Assembly (NCBI RefSeq): GCF_001632365.1
Contig: NW_024468530.1
Location: 62,001-126,000 of the forward strand
DNA from: Laetiporus sulphureus 93-53
Taxonomy: Eukaryota; Basidiomycota; Agaricomycetes; Polyporales; Laetiporaceae
Reading direction: 5' to 3'
Length of the DNA stretch: 64,000 bases
The notes below the pieces were generated by a model. It was not told the DNA's origin, did no database searches, and saw only the letters and a list, made by a program, of their open reading frames with translations. Position 1 is the first letter of the stretch; the number at the start of each line of letters is the position of its first letter. The position numbers and the translations under genes are program-made. Below are positions 46,034-58,800 of the stretch, one piece after another.

Positions 46034-49000
46034 CTGGCGGGGATGACCGGCCGCCGTCGTGTCGCACGGCGAGTCTTTGGCTTCAGATTTGGCGTGGCGA
46101 GGTCACGAGATGGGTGTTTGCGGTATGATGCCGGACTATCTATATTCGATTAGTTCTATCCTCGCGTCCATTCGCTGGGCTATGTATTGGCTATGTATTG
46201 ACACTGTTTCTTTGTTGTATCGGCTGACGGGTTGAATTCTTCGCGTTTCATTGGATGTTAGAGGGTAGTGATCTTTCTCGCTAGTTCGATGTGTGCTGAA
46301 ATGTTCATAGGTCCTCACTTTGATCAAAATCATCATGTTTGGGGAGGGTACGTCTATGATTAGTCTGAATGCATGCTAGGATTTCTAACGGCTGGGTTTC
46401 TATCGCCTGTTATCTAGGGTAGGAGTTCGCGAATAATACTACCTTGTTCGAATAACTCACAATTCCATACCTTCGAGAGTACAAGGGCAATCCTCATCTA
46501 GGCGCATGACTGAGGTGTCTCGCTCAAATGCCGTCAGCTGATGGCGTTTTCTATTCCTCTAGTCTTCGGCAAGAAAACCTCGGTAGCATGACTGTCAAGC
46601 GCTTCAATGCCGTAAATACCCTGCCGCCCATTTAGGTACTTCATGGCCCATCCTTGCCGGTTCTCCTTATCGCTCCGCATGTCAACGTGCTGCATCTTGC
46701 CGTTCCTACATATGAAAAATTTTATTCTCGGACATTCGCCATAGGCTCCCCGTGAACGAATGATATTAATATGTAAGGCACGCCAAAGCAGGGTATCAAA
46801 CACGTCGTACGACAGCTACAGCTATATTTCACAGCCTACTCAACTGGAACCCGGAAGGGAAACACTGCAATTGTGATATTGCCACAGTAAGTTTCGCGGT
46901 TTATTTCAACGTGCTCATGAGATGTGTTCGTCGCGTCGCGTCGCGTCATGAGCACATATATGTGGCAAAGGGCGTTCCTGTCTAAACACGCTTATACATG
47001 CCATAGGCCTCCGTGGTGTTGGTAAGTAGCGGAATCAGTATCGAACGTAGATGTCCACTACTGATCCCTTATAGATCGTGCCAGCTTGTGGTGAACGGCA
47101 GGATGATTAGCTACATTGTGATCGATGATCAGGACCAATTTGAAAGCCCACTTGCCGCACTATCTGTCCCACTATTCACTGACTCTGCCGAGGATACATA
47201 AACGTGAACACGTGGGATGCGAAAATGTCCTCCCTCACTGCTTCTCAAAATCTAATGCAGCCGCGCTGCAGCTTTCGGTCTCTGAGACAAGCATCTAGTA
47301 CCTATAATACCGTGAGTGTGCCCTACAGGATCCCGTATTGCTCATGTTATCACGAGACGTCCTTGAAGTCACGATATTCGCTGACTATTATGTTGTTGCT
47401 GACTATGATGTGTACGTATAGACTCATCTGGCGTGGATCTGCGAAGACAACCTGAGAATGAAGAAACCCACGGTGGCCCAGCTTCCGAGACTGAAGGCCA
47501 TAGCAAACTTGACAGCTTTAACTTTAATGAAGTCTCTCTTCCAATGTCGGCCAAGCGACTGCCAGTGTTGGTCAGAATCCTGACTTCGAGGCTTGGTGTG
47601 GGCCCTCTTGGTAGACATAGATCCCACACTGACGATCCTCTACGCCAAATCAGTCTGTGCGTTTCCATATGTGATTTCATATCAGCTCCTTCTCAATTTC
47701 TACATCGGCAAGAAGATCCGCGACGTGACGGAGAAATACTTGATCGCCGACTTTCACCCACACCACGATGCGAGATGATTCGCATGAAGCTGTTTGCATG
47801 TGCAGACCGGGCCTGGATTGAAATCTCTACGTCCTCATCGCTGTTTTTGATCGCTATATTGTGTGATACTAAACATATGCTGTCAGCATTTATAGCTATC
47901 ATCGTCCTACTGAGTCAGAGCATAGCAATTTGCGGAAGAGATCGGTAAGCATTAATATGGCATGACTGGACTCAGAATTCTCTCCTATGCAGCTTATAGT
48001 TATATGTCCGTCTCTGCACGGTGAGTACTTGCTTCCCATCGTCATCACTCCAGAAATAACGTCTTTTCATAAGAGACTATGCGTATGGAATCACGAATGA
48101 CGGTCTCTCCGTGGCCGTCCTGCGTGCGCTCTACCGCCCTGTATGAATGAAACTCTCAGCCGTAGCTGATGACGAGACACTGCAGCCATGTTCATGCAGT
48201 CCTTCGGCGACGTTCATTGGAGCGTTCATTGGACCGTGATCTATCTATAAATATCTATCTTGTCGCTGGACGCTGTCATGGTTATATGCGGCTCGAGTGT
48301 GGGTATGAAGGTACGAACTTGTCACAGTTTCGTGAGACATCGCCGCAGCGAGTGCTGAACTATTCTGACCATGCATGATGTTCAGGCCCTCAAGAGAGCT
48401 TCTTTTGTTCTTTGCAAGGCACTGCTCGGATCAACTCTACCCTTACCAGGACGGCCAGTCTCTTCCGATTCTTGCCATATCAATATATTTCTACTGTGAT
48501 TCGCTTCAATTAGCATTTCTCCGACGAAGTTCGGTGAAAATGATTTTATTGCAAAGGCGTTCAAGGACTCGGTCCGTCATTTCCGACTAAATAGATGTGC
48601 CTTGTTATTTCTTCATCATATGCCAAGGAAGGTTCGCCGTCGTATCATGCTGACAGCACCGGACTTGGGGCCCAGTGGAGATGTCCTGCATCTGTCTCAG
48701 TGCTGTCGACCATGCTTAGCGCAACACATCATTAACGAGTCTGGGTTGCTCTCCTGCTCTGCGGAGTCTCGTCTGACCTTGCGTGGGGATGAAGTTCTCC
48801 TGTGAATGTTCGGCGTGGCTGAATGAATTCGGAGGCTCGCGGTAAGGCGTCACGGATCGCGGTCAGCATGGAGCAAGAAGCCCGTCTATTAAGCCCTTCG
48901 CGTACTCCGTTTGCCGCAAAAGTGGCGATATATCTTGCAGGATCCGTGTTGGCCCGACTGGTTTATTCGGTTCGAGACAAACGCTGGTACTCGCCGGATA

Positions 49001-49934
49001 TAAGAATGAGAGGGGATTGAGCGGCTCTCTGCATTCTAGGCTCCTCTGCTCGTTACGACACTTACGACGTGCACTTTACCTGACGAACCTATCATCAAAT
49101 ATGTCTTTCTTCAAACTTTCACTCAACAAGACTCATAACGTTCGTGCATACCGGAGGGCTCGGCTAGCTGAGTGACTGAGCCCCACATAGCGATCCGGCG
49201 GCACTACTCGCAAGCCTGCATTGGATGTCGTTGATCTTTCAGGGTCCACCCAATACACGATTCAACTGGTTAGTCCCCACATAGTCGCATTGAACTCGCC
49301 TCACCGTTTGCACCAGCCACTCGCGTCGTCGAGTTCTTCTGGCCCAAAATCGACATCACGTTCTAGTGACGTGGTAGGTTGTCTCTTCGCTGTCGGACGT
49401 TCTCCCTATTTAACGCTCCTACGCAGGCCGAGATGCTCGACGAGGACAACATGGCCTGGGGGTCCCCACCGAAGAAAATTAAACACAACAAATCAACCTG
49501 ATACTCGCAATAATGCATGCGCACTCGACTCTTCTCGAACGCGGGTAAAGCACAAGATGGACAGCGATGGTAATCTCCTGTGCTAAACCTCACGAATCAC
49601 CGGGGCATCATGACCCACGAAAGGCCTTCCTGCACGCACATTGGACAATGGTCGGACATTCTGTTGGCAGACGAGTTATATATTTAATGAGCTATTATCA
49701 TGTGCATAGTACTGTCATCGTTGATCGCACGAACAGATTTAATACATATATTCCAGATACAACGAGAGACTTTCATACAATCAGCTTAGGAAGGTGCAAC
49801 AGCTCCGGGCGATTAGAGCCGCGCTCGCTCCAGAATATATGGCGAGGACTTGATCGACTTGACTTTGTCCACATCGGCCATAGAGACTGGCTTGCATTGA
49901 TGACCATGGTTATAACCAAGCCTAGAAGAACTGG
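46034..49934. other. gene-poor region, 3.9 kb
   Basis: No intact gene could be supported on either strand. Several frames of 60-170 codons exist (e.g. 46534-46803 -, 47433-47948 +), but none has a recognisable motif or a convincing splice chain. An inverted repeat with a pentanucleotide run in its loop lies at 46911-46955. Base composition is more AT-rich than in the coding neighbours. Decayed genes may be present beyond recognition. Confidence 0.5.
46911..46955. repeat. 10-bp inverted repeat flanking a GTCGC run
   Basis: GTGCTCATGA at 46911-46920 and its exact reverse complement at 46946-46955 flank a 25-nt loop containing tandem TCGCG units (46929-46945). It could form a stable hairpin in DNA or RNA. 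Confidence 0.8.
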
Positions 49935-51870
49935 TCAGAGCCTTCGATAAACTTCTTCGCCGACTAAACCGCACCTGTCTCTTCCATCCTCGCCTTCCGC
50001 ATTGAAGAACTCAGGCCGGCGAAGCAAGCTGCATACAACGGCCCCTCCGATGCCGATGTTGTGCACTAGGCCATATTTGCCCCTCTTGTCAGTGTCGAAC
50101 AGACCGGGCGCTTGCATCGGTCCAGCCCCTGGAACAGTCGGACAGTCTTCGTTAGCATTCGCATCCTGTAGGCGGGTGTAGAAGCTCACACTGTCGCAAT
50201 TGCACTGATAGCCGAGTGGTGAGCGGTGTTTCTGCGGACGGATGCACGAGAGCTACTTACTGGTGATATAGAAATGCATACCTAGACCGGTTGCTCCGAG
50301 CGGGTGGCCCTTCGCTTCAAGGCCACCACTGGGGTTGATCACGTATTTCCCACCGTACTGAGATGAAAGCTGTTGGTGAATGTTCAATTGGGATTCATGA
50401 GTAACGTACCGTGATATCCCCTTCCTCGACCATTCGGTGCGCTTGGCCAGGTTCGCATAGTCGAAGCGCCTCGTACGTGATCAGCTGTTGAGAATGATGT
50501 CAGGAAAGGAAAGCAGCTCGCCGGGCGTAGTGTCAGGTGTACCTCGTTGGCTGCAAAACAATCGTGCAACTCAACCACGCCAACCTGATCTCTGCCATCG
50601 CGCTCATTGAATCCAGCATCATGGAATATCTTATCTGCACATTTCTGCGTCATTCCAAAGCCGACAACTTCCATGGCACTCTTGCTCTCAAAGGTCTCCG
50701 GTTCATCGGTGTACAGCGCCTGAGACACAATCTCAATTGCCTGGTTTTCCAGTTTGTGCTTGTGCACGAAATCCTCTGAAGCAACAATGCAACAGGCAGC
50801 GCCATCCTGAGGATGGTCCGTGAGCAGACGTTGACAACTATCATGAATGGACAAACTGAAGTAGGACTGCACATGAACTTTGTCAGCTGCTTGTTGATCT
50901 TGGGAGCAGCGAGAATTTGTTCAACTGTCCAACCGTCTCGGAATTGCGAATATGGATTATTAACTGAATGCTTGTGATTCTTAGACGCTAAAGGTGAGCA
51001 TGCCATCAGCACATATGCTCGTTAACATTAAACTTTTTGACAAAGCCTAACCAATCTGCGCAAGATGCGTCATGTTCGCTCCATGTTTGTCAAAGTATTC
51101 TTGTGCTGCGTTGGCGAACATCCTCGGGGCACCAGGCCCATAATTCTGACCACTACTGAGCTTCACCTCAGCTTCTTCCGTTGCATCAGCGAATGGGGCA
51201 GTGGGGGACGGCCTGTCGGGAAAGTTTGTGCCGAGACTGCCCGGCGCCATCCTTTCAAAGCCTAGCGCGAGGGCGCATTCCGCCAGTCCGGATTTTACCA
51301 TGTTGTTCGCATGGTAGAGCGCGGTGCTCCCGGTTGAACAATTGTTGTTGACGTTCGTGATAGGTATGCCAGTCATGCCGAGACTATATAGTGCTCTCTA
51401 CGAGTATGTACGGCGTCAAATTCTCAAATTGGTTGTATTGCGTCTAGCGATGGTCGCTCACCTGGCCACTCGTGGAGTCACCGTAGCAGTACCCTACGAA
51501 AGCGGTTTCCACTGCATCATATGTGATGCCTGTGTTGTTGAGTTGGTTCGAATTGGTAATCAATGGTTCTCAATGCCACATGAGTCAATTGAAGCGTCAC
51601 CTGCATCGAGGAGCGCTTTCGTTGCGGCTTCTAGTCCCATCTATACATTATTCCTCATCAATGAGCGTTCCATGTTCATGATAAAGATTGCACTCACGTC
51701 TTCTGTTGTCCGTGTAGCTCGAGGCTGACAGAAATAAGAGAGTCTTCGTTATACAGTTCGTGACGACTCGAAAATTGCAAGACAGCATGGATCTCCTGCT
51801 CAATGCTCACCTTGATGAATGCAGTACATCCTGCTCCCACGATGAAACTGCGTCGTCCTTTCGAGTTCAT
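49935..51870 (-). CDS. SCPx-type thiolase (sterol carrier protein-like 3-ketoacyl-CoA thiolase), no SCP2 domain
   Basis: Thiolase-fold enzyme expected to cleave 3-ketoacyl-CoA in peroxisomal lipid breakdown. Start [20 protein letters not shown] at 51870. Several introns follow, with exons [42 protein letters not shown] and [20 protein letters not shown], the last holding the nucleophilic cysteine. Later motifs: [13 protein letters not shown], the active-site histidine region [33 protein letters not shown] and [19 protein letters not shown]. About 440 aa, matching thiolase-only members; the C-terminal SCP2 lipid-binding domain of animal SCPx is absent. The tail ends EEVYRRL, not a clear peroxisomal PTS1, so peroxisomal location is uncertain. 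It is divergent from LIP2 across a 177-bp promoter. Confidence 0.87.
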
Positions 51871-52047
51871 GTTGGGTCTGCTATCTCGTCAGATGTCGTC
51901 GAACGAGAACAAGAGGAGCAAGGCACGCTAGGCTGTACATTGTTATTGTAGTCGGCTGCTGCTCGAGCGCGCACGATCATATGCCTTGTCGGCAGGCAGC
52001 CTCGGGCGCTTAATTGTTAACGATGCCCGTAGTTGTCAGCTTTGCTC
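51871..52047. promoter_or_regulatory. short divergent promoter, thiolase / LIP2
   Basis: Only 177 bp separate the two divergent ATGs, so the regulatory region is probably shared. Confidence 0.6.
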
Positions 52048-52854
52048 ATGACCACGATGTCCTCTCTCCCGCCAATATTCTATCACTATTTCTCGACACC
52101 TCTTCCATACGCAAGGACCCTATCTTTACAGGAATATTTGCATAAGATTCAACTCACCCAGCGACGCGCTGGTGTGAATTACAAGGATCTACTGCTATTG
52201 CTGCAGCATCGACCAGTGTATACGGCTGGACGCAGACAGGTGTCCTCTTCTCCGGAGGTCGTGGCTGAGGCAGCTCGCCTGAGAGATATTGGTGCAGACT
52301 TTGTTGCTACGCAGCGGGGGGGTGAGACGACGTACCATGGACCCGGTCAGATTGTCGGCTACCCGCTTTTGGACCTCGGGCGCTGGTCGCCCCCACTCGG
52401 CATCCGAGAGTACATATGCAAAATGCAGAAGACCCTCGAGGCGCATCTTTTGGAGGCACACGGCATCAGGCATTACCCGAGCGAGCACACCGGTGTTTTC
52501 TTAAACGACCACACGAAGATTGCCAGTATCGGGGTACAGGTTAGGCATAGGTTGACAACCCACGGCTTCTCTCTTAATATCACCCGAGAACCCCTTGCGT
52601 GGTTCTCAAGGGTGGTTGCGTGCGGGCTGGCGGGTGTCGATGCTGGATGTATTGCCGATGCTACCACCCGTCCCAACACTCATATCACTGTGGAAACCGA
52701 GGTGGATGGATTGGTGACTAGGTTTGGGAAAATGTACGGAAGAGATATGGCCAAACTCAATATGGGCAGCGAGGAGGAAGTGGTGCAAGCGATACGGGCC
52801 GTAGAGAAGGAAGCAAAGCAGGCAGAAGGCTGGCTTGAAGCACCAACTCAATAG
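52048..52854 (+). CDS. LIP2: lipoyl(octanoyl) transferase
   Basis: Mitochondrial enzyme that moves octanoate from acyl-carrier protein to the target lysine, the first committed step of protein lipoylation (pyruvate and 2-oxoglutarate dehydrogenases, glycine cleavage H protein). A single uninterrupted exon, unusual in this window, encodes 268 aa from the first ATG, MTTMSSLPPIFYHYFST. Family motifs: YKDLLLLLQHRPVYTAGRR, QRGGETTYHGPGQIVGYPLL, the lysine motif TKIASIGVQVR, THGFSLNI and the catalytic cysteine region VACGLAGVDAGCIA. A strong mitochondrial presequence is not obvious at the N-terminus. Length matches fungal Lip2. Confidence 0.92.
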   Translation: MTTMSSLPPIFYHYFSTPLPYARTLSLQEYLHKIQLTQRRAGVNYKDLLLLLQHRPVYTAGRRQVSSSPEVVAEAARLRDIGADFVATQRGGETTYHGPGQIVGYPLLDLGRWSPPLGIREYICKMQKTLEAHLLEAHGIRHYPSEHTGVFLNDHTKIASIGVQVRHRLTTHGFSLNITREPLAWFSRVVACGLAGVDAGCIADATTRPNTHITVETEVDGLVTRFGKMYGRDMAKLNMGSEEEVVQAIRAVEKEAKQAEGWLEAPTQ

Positions 52855-54346
52855 TCTGTTTCGAGGTTCGTCCCCGTTTTCGATCGTGTTCGGAACGTCT
52901 GTCGTTTGATTGGATTGCTGTCGTGTTGATCACGCCATACTGGGTCCAGGCTCCAAATTTGAGGAACAACCAACTACCGATTCGAACCATGCTATTGTTC
53001 GTTATATAAACTCAGGGCCGGACCTTAGCGGTCAAGACATTACAGAGACTGCAAGGCTCGCGACGATACCGGAATCGGAAACACGTAGATAAGGGATACG
53101 CAATTATATGGGCTTCTGAACTCCTGGTTCTCTACACGCACGACTCCGCTCACGCAAGGCCTACAGGGCAAGTTCTCACCATCAACTTATACCTTTTGCG
53201 CTGAATGTGCTGGTATGCCGGATGCATATTGAACGTAGGTTAGGCTGGCAGTATTTGATCCGCAGACTGTGAGGAATTGACATCATCGCCGCCGATAGTC
53301 ATGCACCTGATGACTCGGTGTCCCGCCGCTCTCAGCCCAAGCCCGAAGGTTTCTTCCGTAGCGCGGAGCTCATGTGGTTTGTTAATGCAAACACTACTCA
53401 GACGAACGTGCGGTAAACCCCCGGCAGCTTGAATCACTTGACGTTCATCATGCCAAATCAAGTTGTCTTCCCTCATGTCCTTCGTGGACGATCTACATAC
53501 TGCGTCTGCGTGCAACTTCGAATCGCTGTCCCGCTCGGCGTTACCATGTACATGTGTCTGACCTTACACGTGTAGACGCTTTGAATGCTTGCTCCGTTCT
53601 TCCTCCGGTTCTCGGCTGAAGTCCTGAGGTCGTCTTCAGGTACTGTACCCTCGCAATACCCGTAAGATCGTTAGATCGTTCTCACATATCGTCACATGCA
53701 GCATATACTCCACCTCCTCATGTCCCCGGGCGTTGTGCGAGCCTCGCAAGTGATGGCATTTCTGGGCGCTTTCATAGACTGATCGATAGTTACGCCGCAA
53801 TGAGTCTACCAATGCACCCTCCGACGTATTGCACCCATCCATTCCACGGGAACGAACTAGCTAATTCGGCCATCCCTATGAGAATGGGCGAACATGGACC
53901 GCATGGTTTGGCTACGGCCCATGAGCAGAGCCTCAAGCGAGCTCCATCCGTTCATGAGCAGCTGTTGTCAGGTGTAAGAGCCCGTGCATTGATCTTCTGG
54001 ACGTTCCATCTGGCAATCAGGCCATGACCGCCTGTATTTGGCTCTCACATGCTTCTGCCACCGATGCCCATGCTGGCGCTGCGAAGCGGCTCAGGACCTG
54101 AGTCCGCAGGTTCGGTTTGCAATGACTGTTCTAGCGATGAATCTCGGGAAGGCATGCGTCTTCAGTGCACATGCGACAAGATCTCGGAGGCACATGGATG
54201 AGCCTCAACATCCTGGGACAATGTCTGCCAAATGTCTCGATTATAATATGGTCTGACCCACCGAGAGGTATAAAGCGCGTCCATTCGCGTCGTGAACGTC
54301 AGCCTCCTGTTGCTCCGTTGGCCGACCCTTCCCCTCTTCCAGCATC
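52855..54346. other. intergenic, no supported gene
   Basis: 1.5 kb between LIP2 and the GH16 gene. One minus-strand frame at 53240-53515 reads somewhat protein-like (KDMREDNLIWHDERQVI), but it is too short and unsupported to call. Confidence 0.5.
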
Positions 54347-55817
54347 ATGTGGTCTGCACTTACATCCCTCCTGATAACCTCAACTTTGGCCTTGCGAGCG
54401 CTCGCGGAGACTTGGTCAATAGATGCCACCTATATTGGTCAAGATTTTCTTAATGCTTGGAGCTTTGAAAACATCACGGACCCTACCGGTGGAAGAGTGT
54501 GAGTAGCAGCTTCTAGTTCGCACTACGTGGCTCGCCCTGCGATTAGTGTCGCTCATTCGTACGCTTGCGCGGCCTGTGCTGACGTTACTTAACCTAGAAC
54601 CTACGTAGACCAGGCAACAGCGCTAGCGGACAACTTGACCTACGTTACGGACGACACGCTCATCATGCGCTGTGACTATACGACAGTTCTGACATCCGAT
54701 GATCCAGGACGGAACAGTGTCCGTATCAAGAGCAATGCACAGTACAACTACCATGTTACTGTGTGCGTTACAAATAGAAAGCTTCTTCGCCAAGCCGTTG
54801 ACCCTCATTTCCCATAGTTTTAATATTAGGCACATGCCACAGGGCTGCGCCACCTGGCCAGCTGCGTGGGAAACCAATGACAGCGATTGGCCAACAGCGG
54901 GCGAGGTCGACGTCGTGAGTGCGCGCGTTCTGCATGGAACGCCTTATGCGACTAATAAGTACACCTTATCTAACCTCCTGGACGACGCGATGCTGTAGTG
55001 AGTCGACTGTCACGCATCATCTTCACCTCATCTCTGATGTTACTGTCGGTAGGATCGAGGGTGTCAACTCCGTGACCCCAAACACAATTTCGCTGCATGT
55101 TGGTAGCACATGTGCGATGCCAGATAGTCTCAATGAGACGGGGTTAGTAATAGTCTGAAACTTCGGACAAAGTCTGGCTCAGCAGCATTTTTTGTTCAGC
55201 ACTCCAGGGTCGACTGACTGCGATACGTACACTGACAACAACAGTGGTTGCAGTGTGCAAAACCCTACAGACAATAGCTTCGGCCCCGACTTCAACGAAG
55301 CAGGAGGAGGATGGTATGCGATGGAGAGGACAGCTGACTGGGTGAATGTGTGGTTCTGGACGAGAGATGCCACCGATGTACCTTCAGACGTTTCTAGCGG
55401 CGCTGATTCGATCGATACGAGCAACTGGGTACGTGGTCTCACGACGAGTCTTCCACAGAATGTGCCTTACTATCGTCGCACGCAGGGAACCCCCATCGCG
55501 TACTTTCCTAACACCGATTGCGATATCGACTCAGTCTTCGCAGCCAACAATATCATCTTCGATCTAACTCTTTGTGAGCAGTATTGCATCGTCGGTATTT
55601 TCCAAGTACTGAACTTGATTTCCAAGGTGGCGATTGGGCCGGTGTAGCCTCAATTTATGAAGCTGCTGGCTGCTCGGGTACCTGCGACGGTATGTAATCT
55701 TCACATTTCATGAGACTGGGTACCAGCTGACATCGCTTACCAGATTTCGTGAATGAAAATCCAAGCGCTTTCTCCGAAGCGTACTGGGATGTGGCTTCTG
55801 TTCTGGTCTATACGTGA
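54347..55817 (+). CDS. secreted glycoside hydrolase family 16 (laminarinase-like); reading frame doubtful at the active site
   Basis: Secreted endo-beta-1,3(4)-glucanase-like enzyme. Start MWSALTSLLITSTLALRALA is a signal peptide with likely cleavage after ALA. Typical fungal GH16 phrases follow: YIGQDFLNAWSFENITDPTG, TYVDQATALADNLTYV, FNIRHMPQGCATWPAAWE, the catalytic motif GEVDV|IEGVN split by an intron, NTISLHVGSTCAMPD, GSTDCDTYTDNNSGCSV, FNEAGGGWYAMERTADWVNV, WFWTRD and CDIDSVFAANNIIFDLTLCG. It ends SEAYWDVASVLVYT, without a GPI signal. All introns join in frame except that at about 54914-55052: a GTGAGT donor and the only nearby acceptor (GGTAG) leave one extra G before ATC GAG. Either the gene is frameshifted or an unusual splice site is used. 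Confidence 0.75.
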
Positions 55818-58800
55818 AAACCAGTCCTCGCACTGGCATGACATCTCTCACGCTCTCCCATGTTCCTCATTTGGCTGGCATTATCATTCCATACACATCG
55901 ATGGGGTAATCGCTGGAGCATCACGCCTGTATTTGTACCTGGTATCGCAACACAGTAGGCTCAGTTCCGTTGTTCATTGTCACAGTCCCACGTCTGAATG
56001 TATTCCTTCACAATGCATCTTCTATGAATCAAACGCTGGCCATAAATGTTCTCAGAAGCAGATCTGCGAAGCTAGCCAGAAGACATCGCTGGGCTTTCGA
56101 AGCATGGCATTGGTCGATAAGTATGTATTGCGTCCGGAACATGCGCTGAAAACCGCACAAAATAGTCTCCCGTGGGCAGACGAGACGATTCTTTCAAACC
56201 TCCGCGGGAATGCTCCAGATATCCTTGTCTGACCAAGGAGTCGAATGCTGGAGTCGAATGCTGAAAAGCAGCGCGCATCATAAGCAGCGTACGACCGAAT
56301 GGGTGAAGATCTCATCTCTACGTGCTAAGATTTGGTGAAGCGTATGCGACAGCTGCCAGTTACTATGCCGCTATGGTAAACTGCTTTGGTGCCAAATATG
56401 CTGCTTAATCTGCTTGCTCGCTTCCTCATAGTCGAGCACATGAGTTTGTAAGAACTCTTCCAATAAGCTGTCAGATTAGAAAAAGGAAACTCGGGAGGCT
56501 AATCACATCGATACGCCCTTGCCTATACCAGCCAGCCACTCTTCGGCATTGCTAGTACGATCTTTATGAGCCATACCACTGATCTAAGAGGAGTCGATAA
56601 TCGTCCAACGAGCAGACACAGTCTCCTTATCATGGCGAATCAATTGCTAAAAGCGGTGCACCTGTTCTTGATTTCTTGGCAAGTTTTTCGCAATCGCTCC
56701 TCGCCAGCGGGTTGCAAGATGTCAAGCACCCCACAGTCCACACGTGGCGGTATCGTTCATCTTGACGGTAGGGTGGCGTGGAACGGCGGCGGACACGATC
56801 TCCTCATCACAGTGTGTCGTGTCGAGGCTATGAAAACACAACTTTGTTCGCAGCGCGCTGATTCAACGCAGCTGTGATGTTATATTCAGAGTGGACAATA
56901 GGCAGAGAAAGAAAGATCTTATTCACAAGTAGAGTGAACGTCAGACCCGAATGTCCATTCGCAGTCGTCATCGAAGCCTGGAGCATTTCTCTCGATATCC
57001 GCAAGGACCTTCCCCAAGCGTGCGCAAATTCTTCCTTTACATGGGTCTTCATTCCTCCACATTTCTTCGCTAATACGTTCTCCAGAATTTCTAGAAGCAC
57101 TGCTCACCAATACAGCAGTTGGCGACCGGAATGCCTAGTCGCAATGTATTCGAGATAGGTCGGGAGTAAGTTCGTGTTCTTCCGGCCGAGAAGACCGCCG
57201 ATGTTGAGTGTATCTGGATTAACGATGATGTTGCGATCAGGTAGTTCTCCGTTTGTGAAAACGAAGCGATCCTTTTTGACGAGTATATATTTCTATTTGC
57301 AAAATGACTCCGCGCGACGTGTGTCCACGACATGATCAACGATGGCGGCTCGCTCGCTTGATTTGTTCCTCTCATTCCACAATCTAGAACAAAAGAGCCT
57401 AGTCTTTCGGGAAGAACGTAGTGCCTGTGACCCGGCTGTCCGGCATACTTGAATGCGATCTTTCGCATTGAAAGCAAAATATCACATAGCTAATCCTCGG
57501 TGATTGTGCGCCCCGAGGCAGAGATCGTCCCATAGCGTGCTGAGGGGAATGCCTCGCACCTAGTCCAATATAATCGCGTACTCATTGTTGGGTGTTCGAA
57601 CGAAGGCATGCATTCTTGGGACTATGAGCGTGCCCTCAAGGACGCAGCGCTCGAGGACAGTCATTGGAAACTTCACTCTCGCTACCATCTATCTTGAGCA
57701 GACGCGATGGCATCAGATGGCAATGGAAGCGACGATTAATGATGGGGGTGGTGGAGCTTTCGAGATGGATGAGGTCTTTGTGTACGAGCGGCGGCGATTT
57801 CCACGTCTGGTTGACAAAATCAGGCTCCCAGTTGACGTTCATGAATTTGCTGATGCCCCTTGCATGTTATCCGGAGTGAGCTGTCTGCTTTATGCGTAAT
57901 TGTGCTAATTGTCCGCAGCTGCAGCATGAGGGCCGTTCAGGTATAGAAGCACGTTAGGAGCGACACTGCCTGTTATTTTTGCGATATGCAAATCTATTCA
58001 TATATAAATCAGACATCATCGCGGGAAGATAGAACCAACTGAAGCCTACATGAACCGAGAAACTGCTCTGAATGTTTTGTGAAATCGCAAGCGATCTGCG
58101 CAGCCTGCTTCGTCATGAACGAGTAAAACACCCTCGTTCTGATCGATGTTGAAGAATGCACATTAACGTGAACAAGAAGGAAACAAAGGGGGCCGAGAAC
58201 GTCGGAGGTGGAGAGGGCAGAAATGGCTGTGCTATTCTCATGCGTGGTAAGCGTCAGAACGCAGATGTGAATTTGAGATGGATTTCGTTGTGTAAATCCA
58301 TTCCTAAGCTAGTGATGTATCCGGTGACGTTGGAGTCTAGGAGACCAGTTGGTCAACTTCGTCACATCTCGCAAGTGGAACTTAACGCCTCGGTATTGAA
58401 GAATTTTCATCCTTCTCGAATCTCATGTGAGCTGCGTACGATGGACTGCACTGGAGGAAACCGTGGAGGTCAAGTTCTTACTTAAAGTTGTACGTGCTCA
58501 TTGATACATACCGTTCTTCCCAGCATAATTCTAGTCGTAGATCTAGATCACCAAGCCTTCAATGGGACGATATAAGTCACTTTTCAATCCGTGCAGCACT
58601 CTTCATGTCATAGAATGAGTCTAGAGGGGTGACGAGACCGCATTAATATGAGGTTGAGTCCGACTCAACGAGTACAACAAGCCAGTGGAAAGGGAGTATC
58701 GATGTTCGAAGAAAACGGTTTTGTGTTAGCCGCACCAGGAGGTTGGTTGAACTACTAGGGTGAACTTCCTATACATACCCCCGCGCGAACGACCCAGTTG

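Noticed and set aside
47433..47948. 171-codon plus-strand frame
   Set aside because: It contains hydrophobic patches, but no motif, no plausible splice partners and no consistent codon pattern.
52950..52992. tRNA-like GGTTCGAATC box on the minus strand
   Set aside because: The flanking bases do not form a T-stem or acceptor stem, and no A-box lies at the right distance.
53240..53515. Possible kinase catalytic-loop relic (KDMREDNLIW)
   Set aside because: Too short and isolated; no other kinase motif nearby in any frame.
58652..58668. Short palindrome GTTGAGTCCGACTCAAC
   Set aside because: An 8-bp stem with one central base is not rare enough in 64 kb, and no context supports a function.
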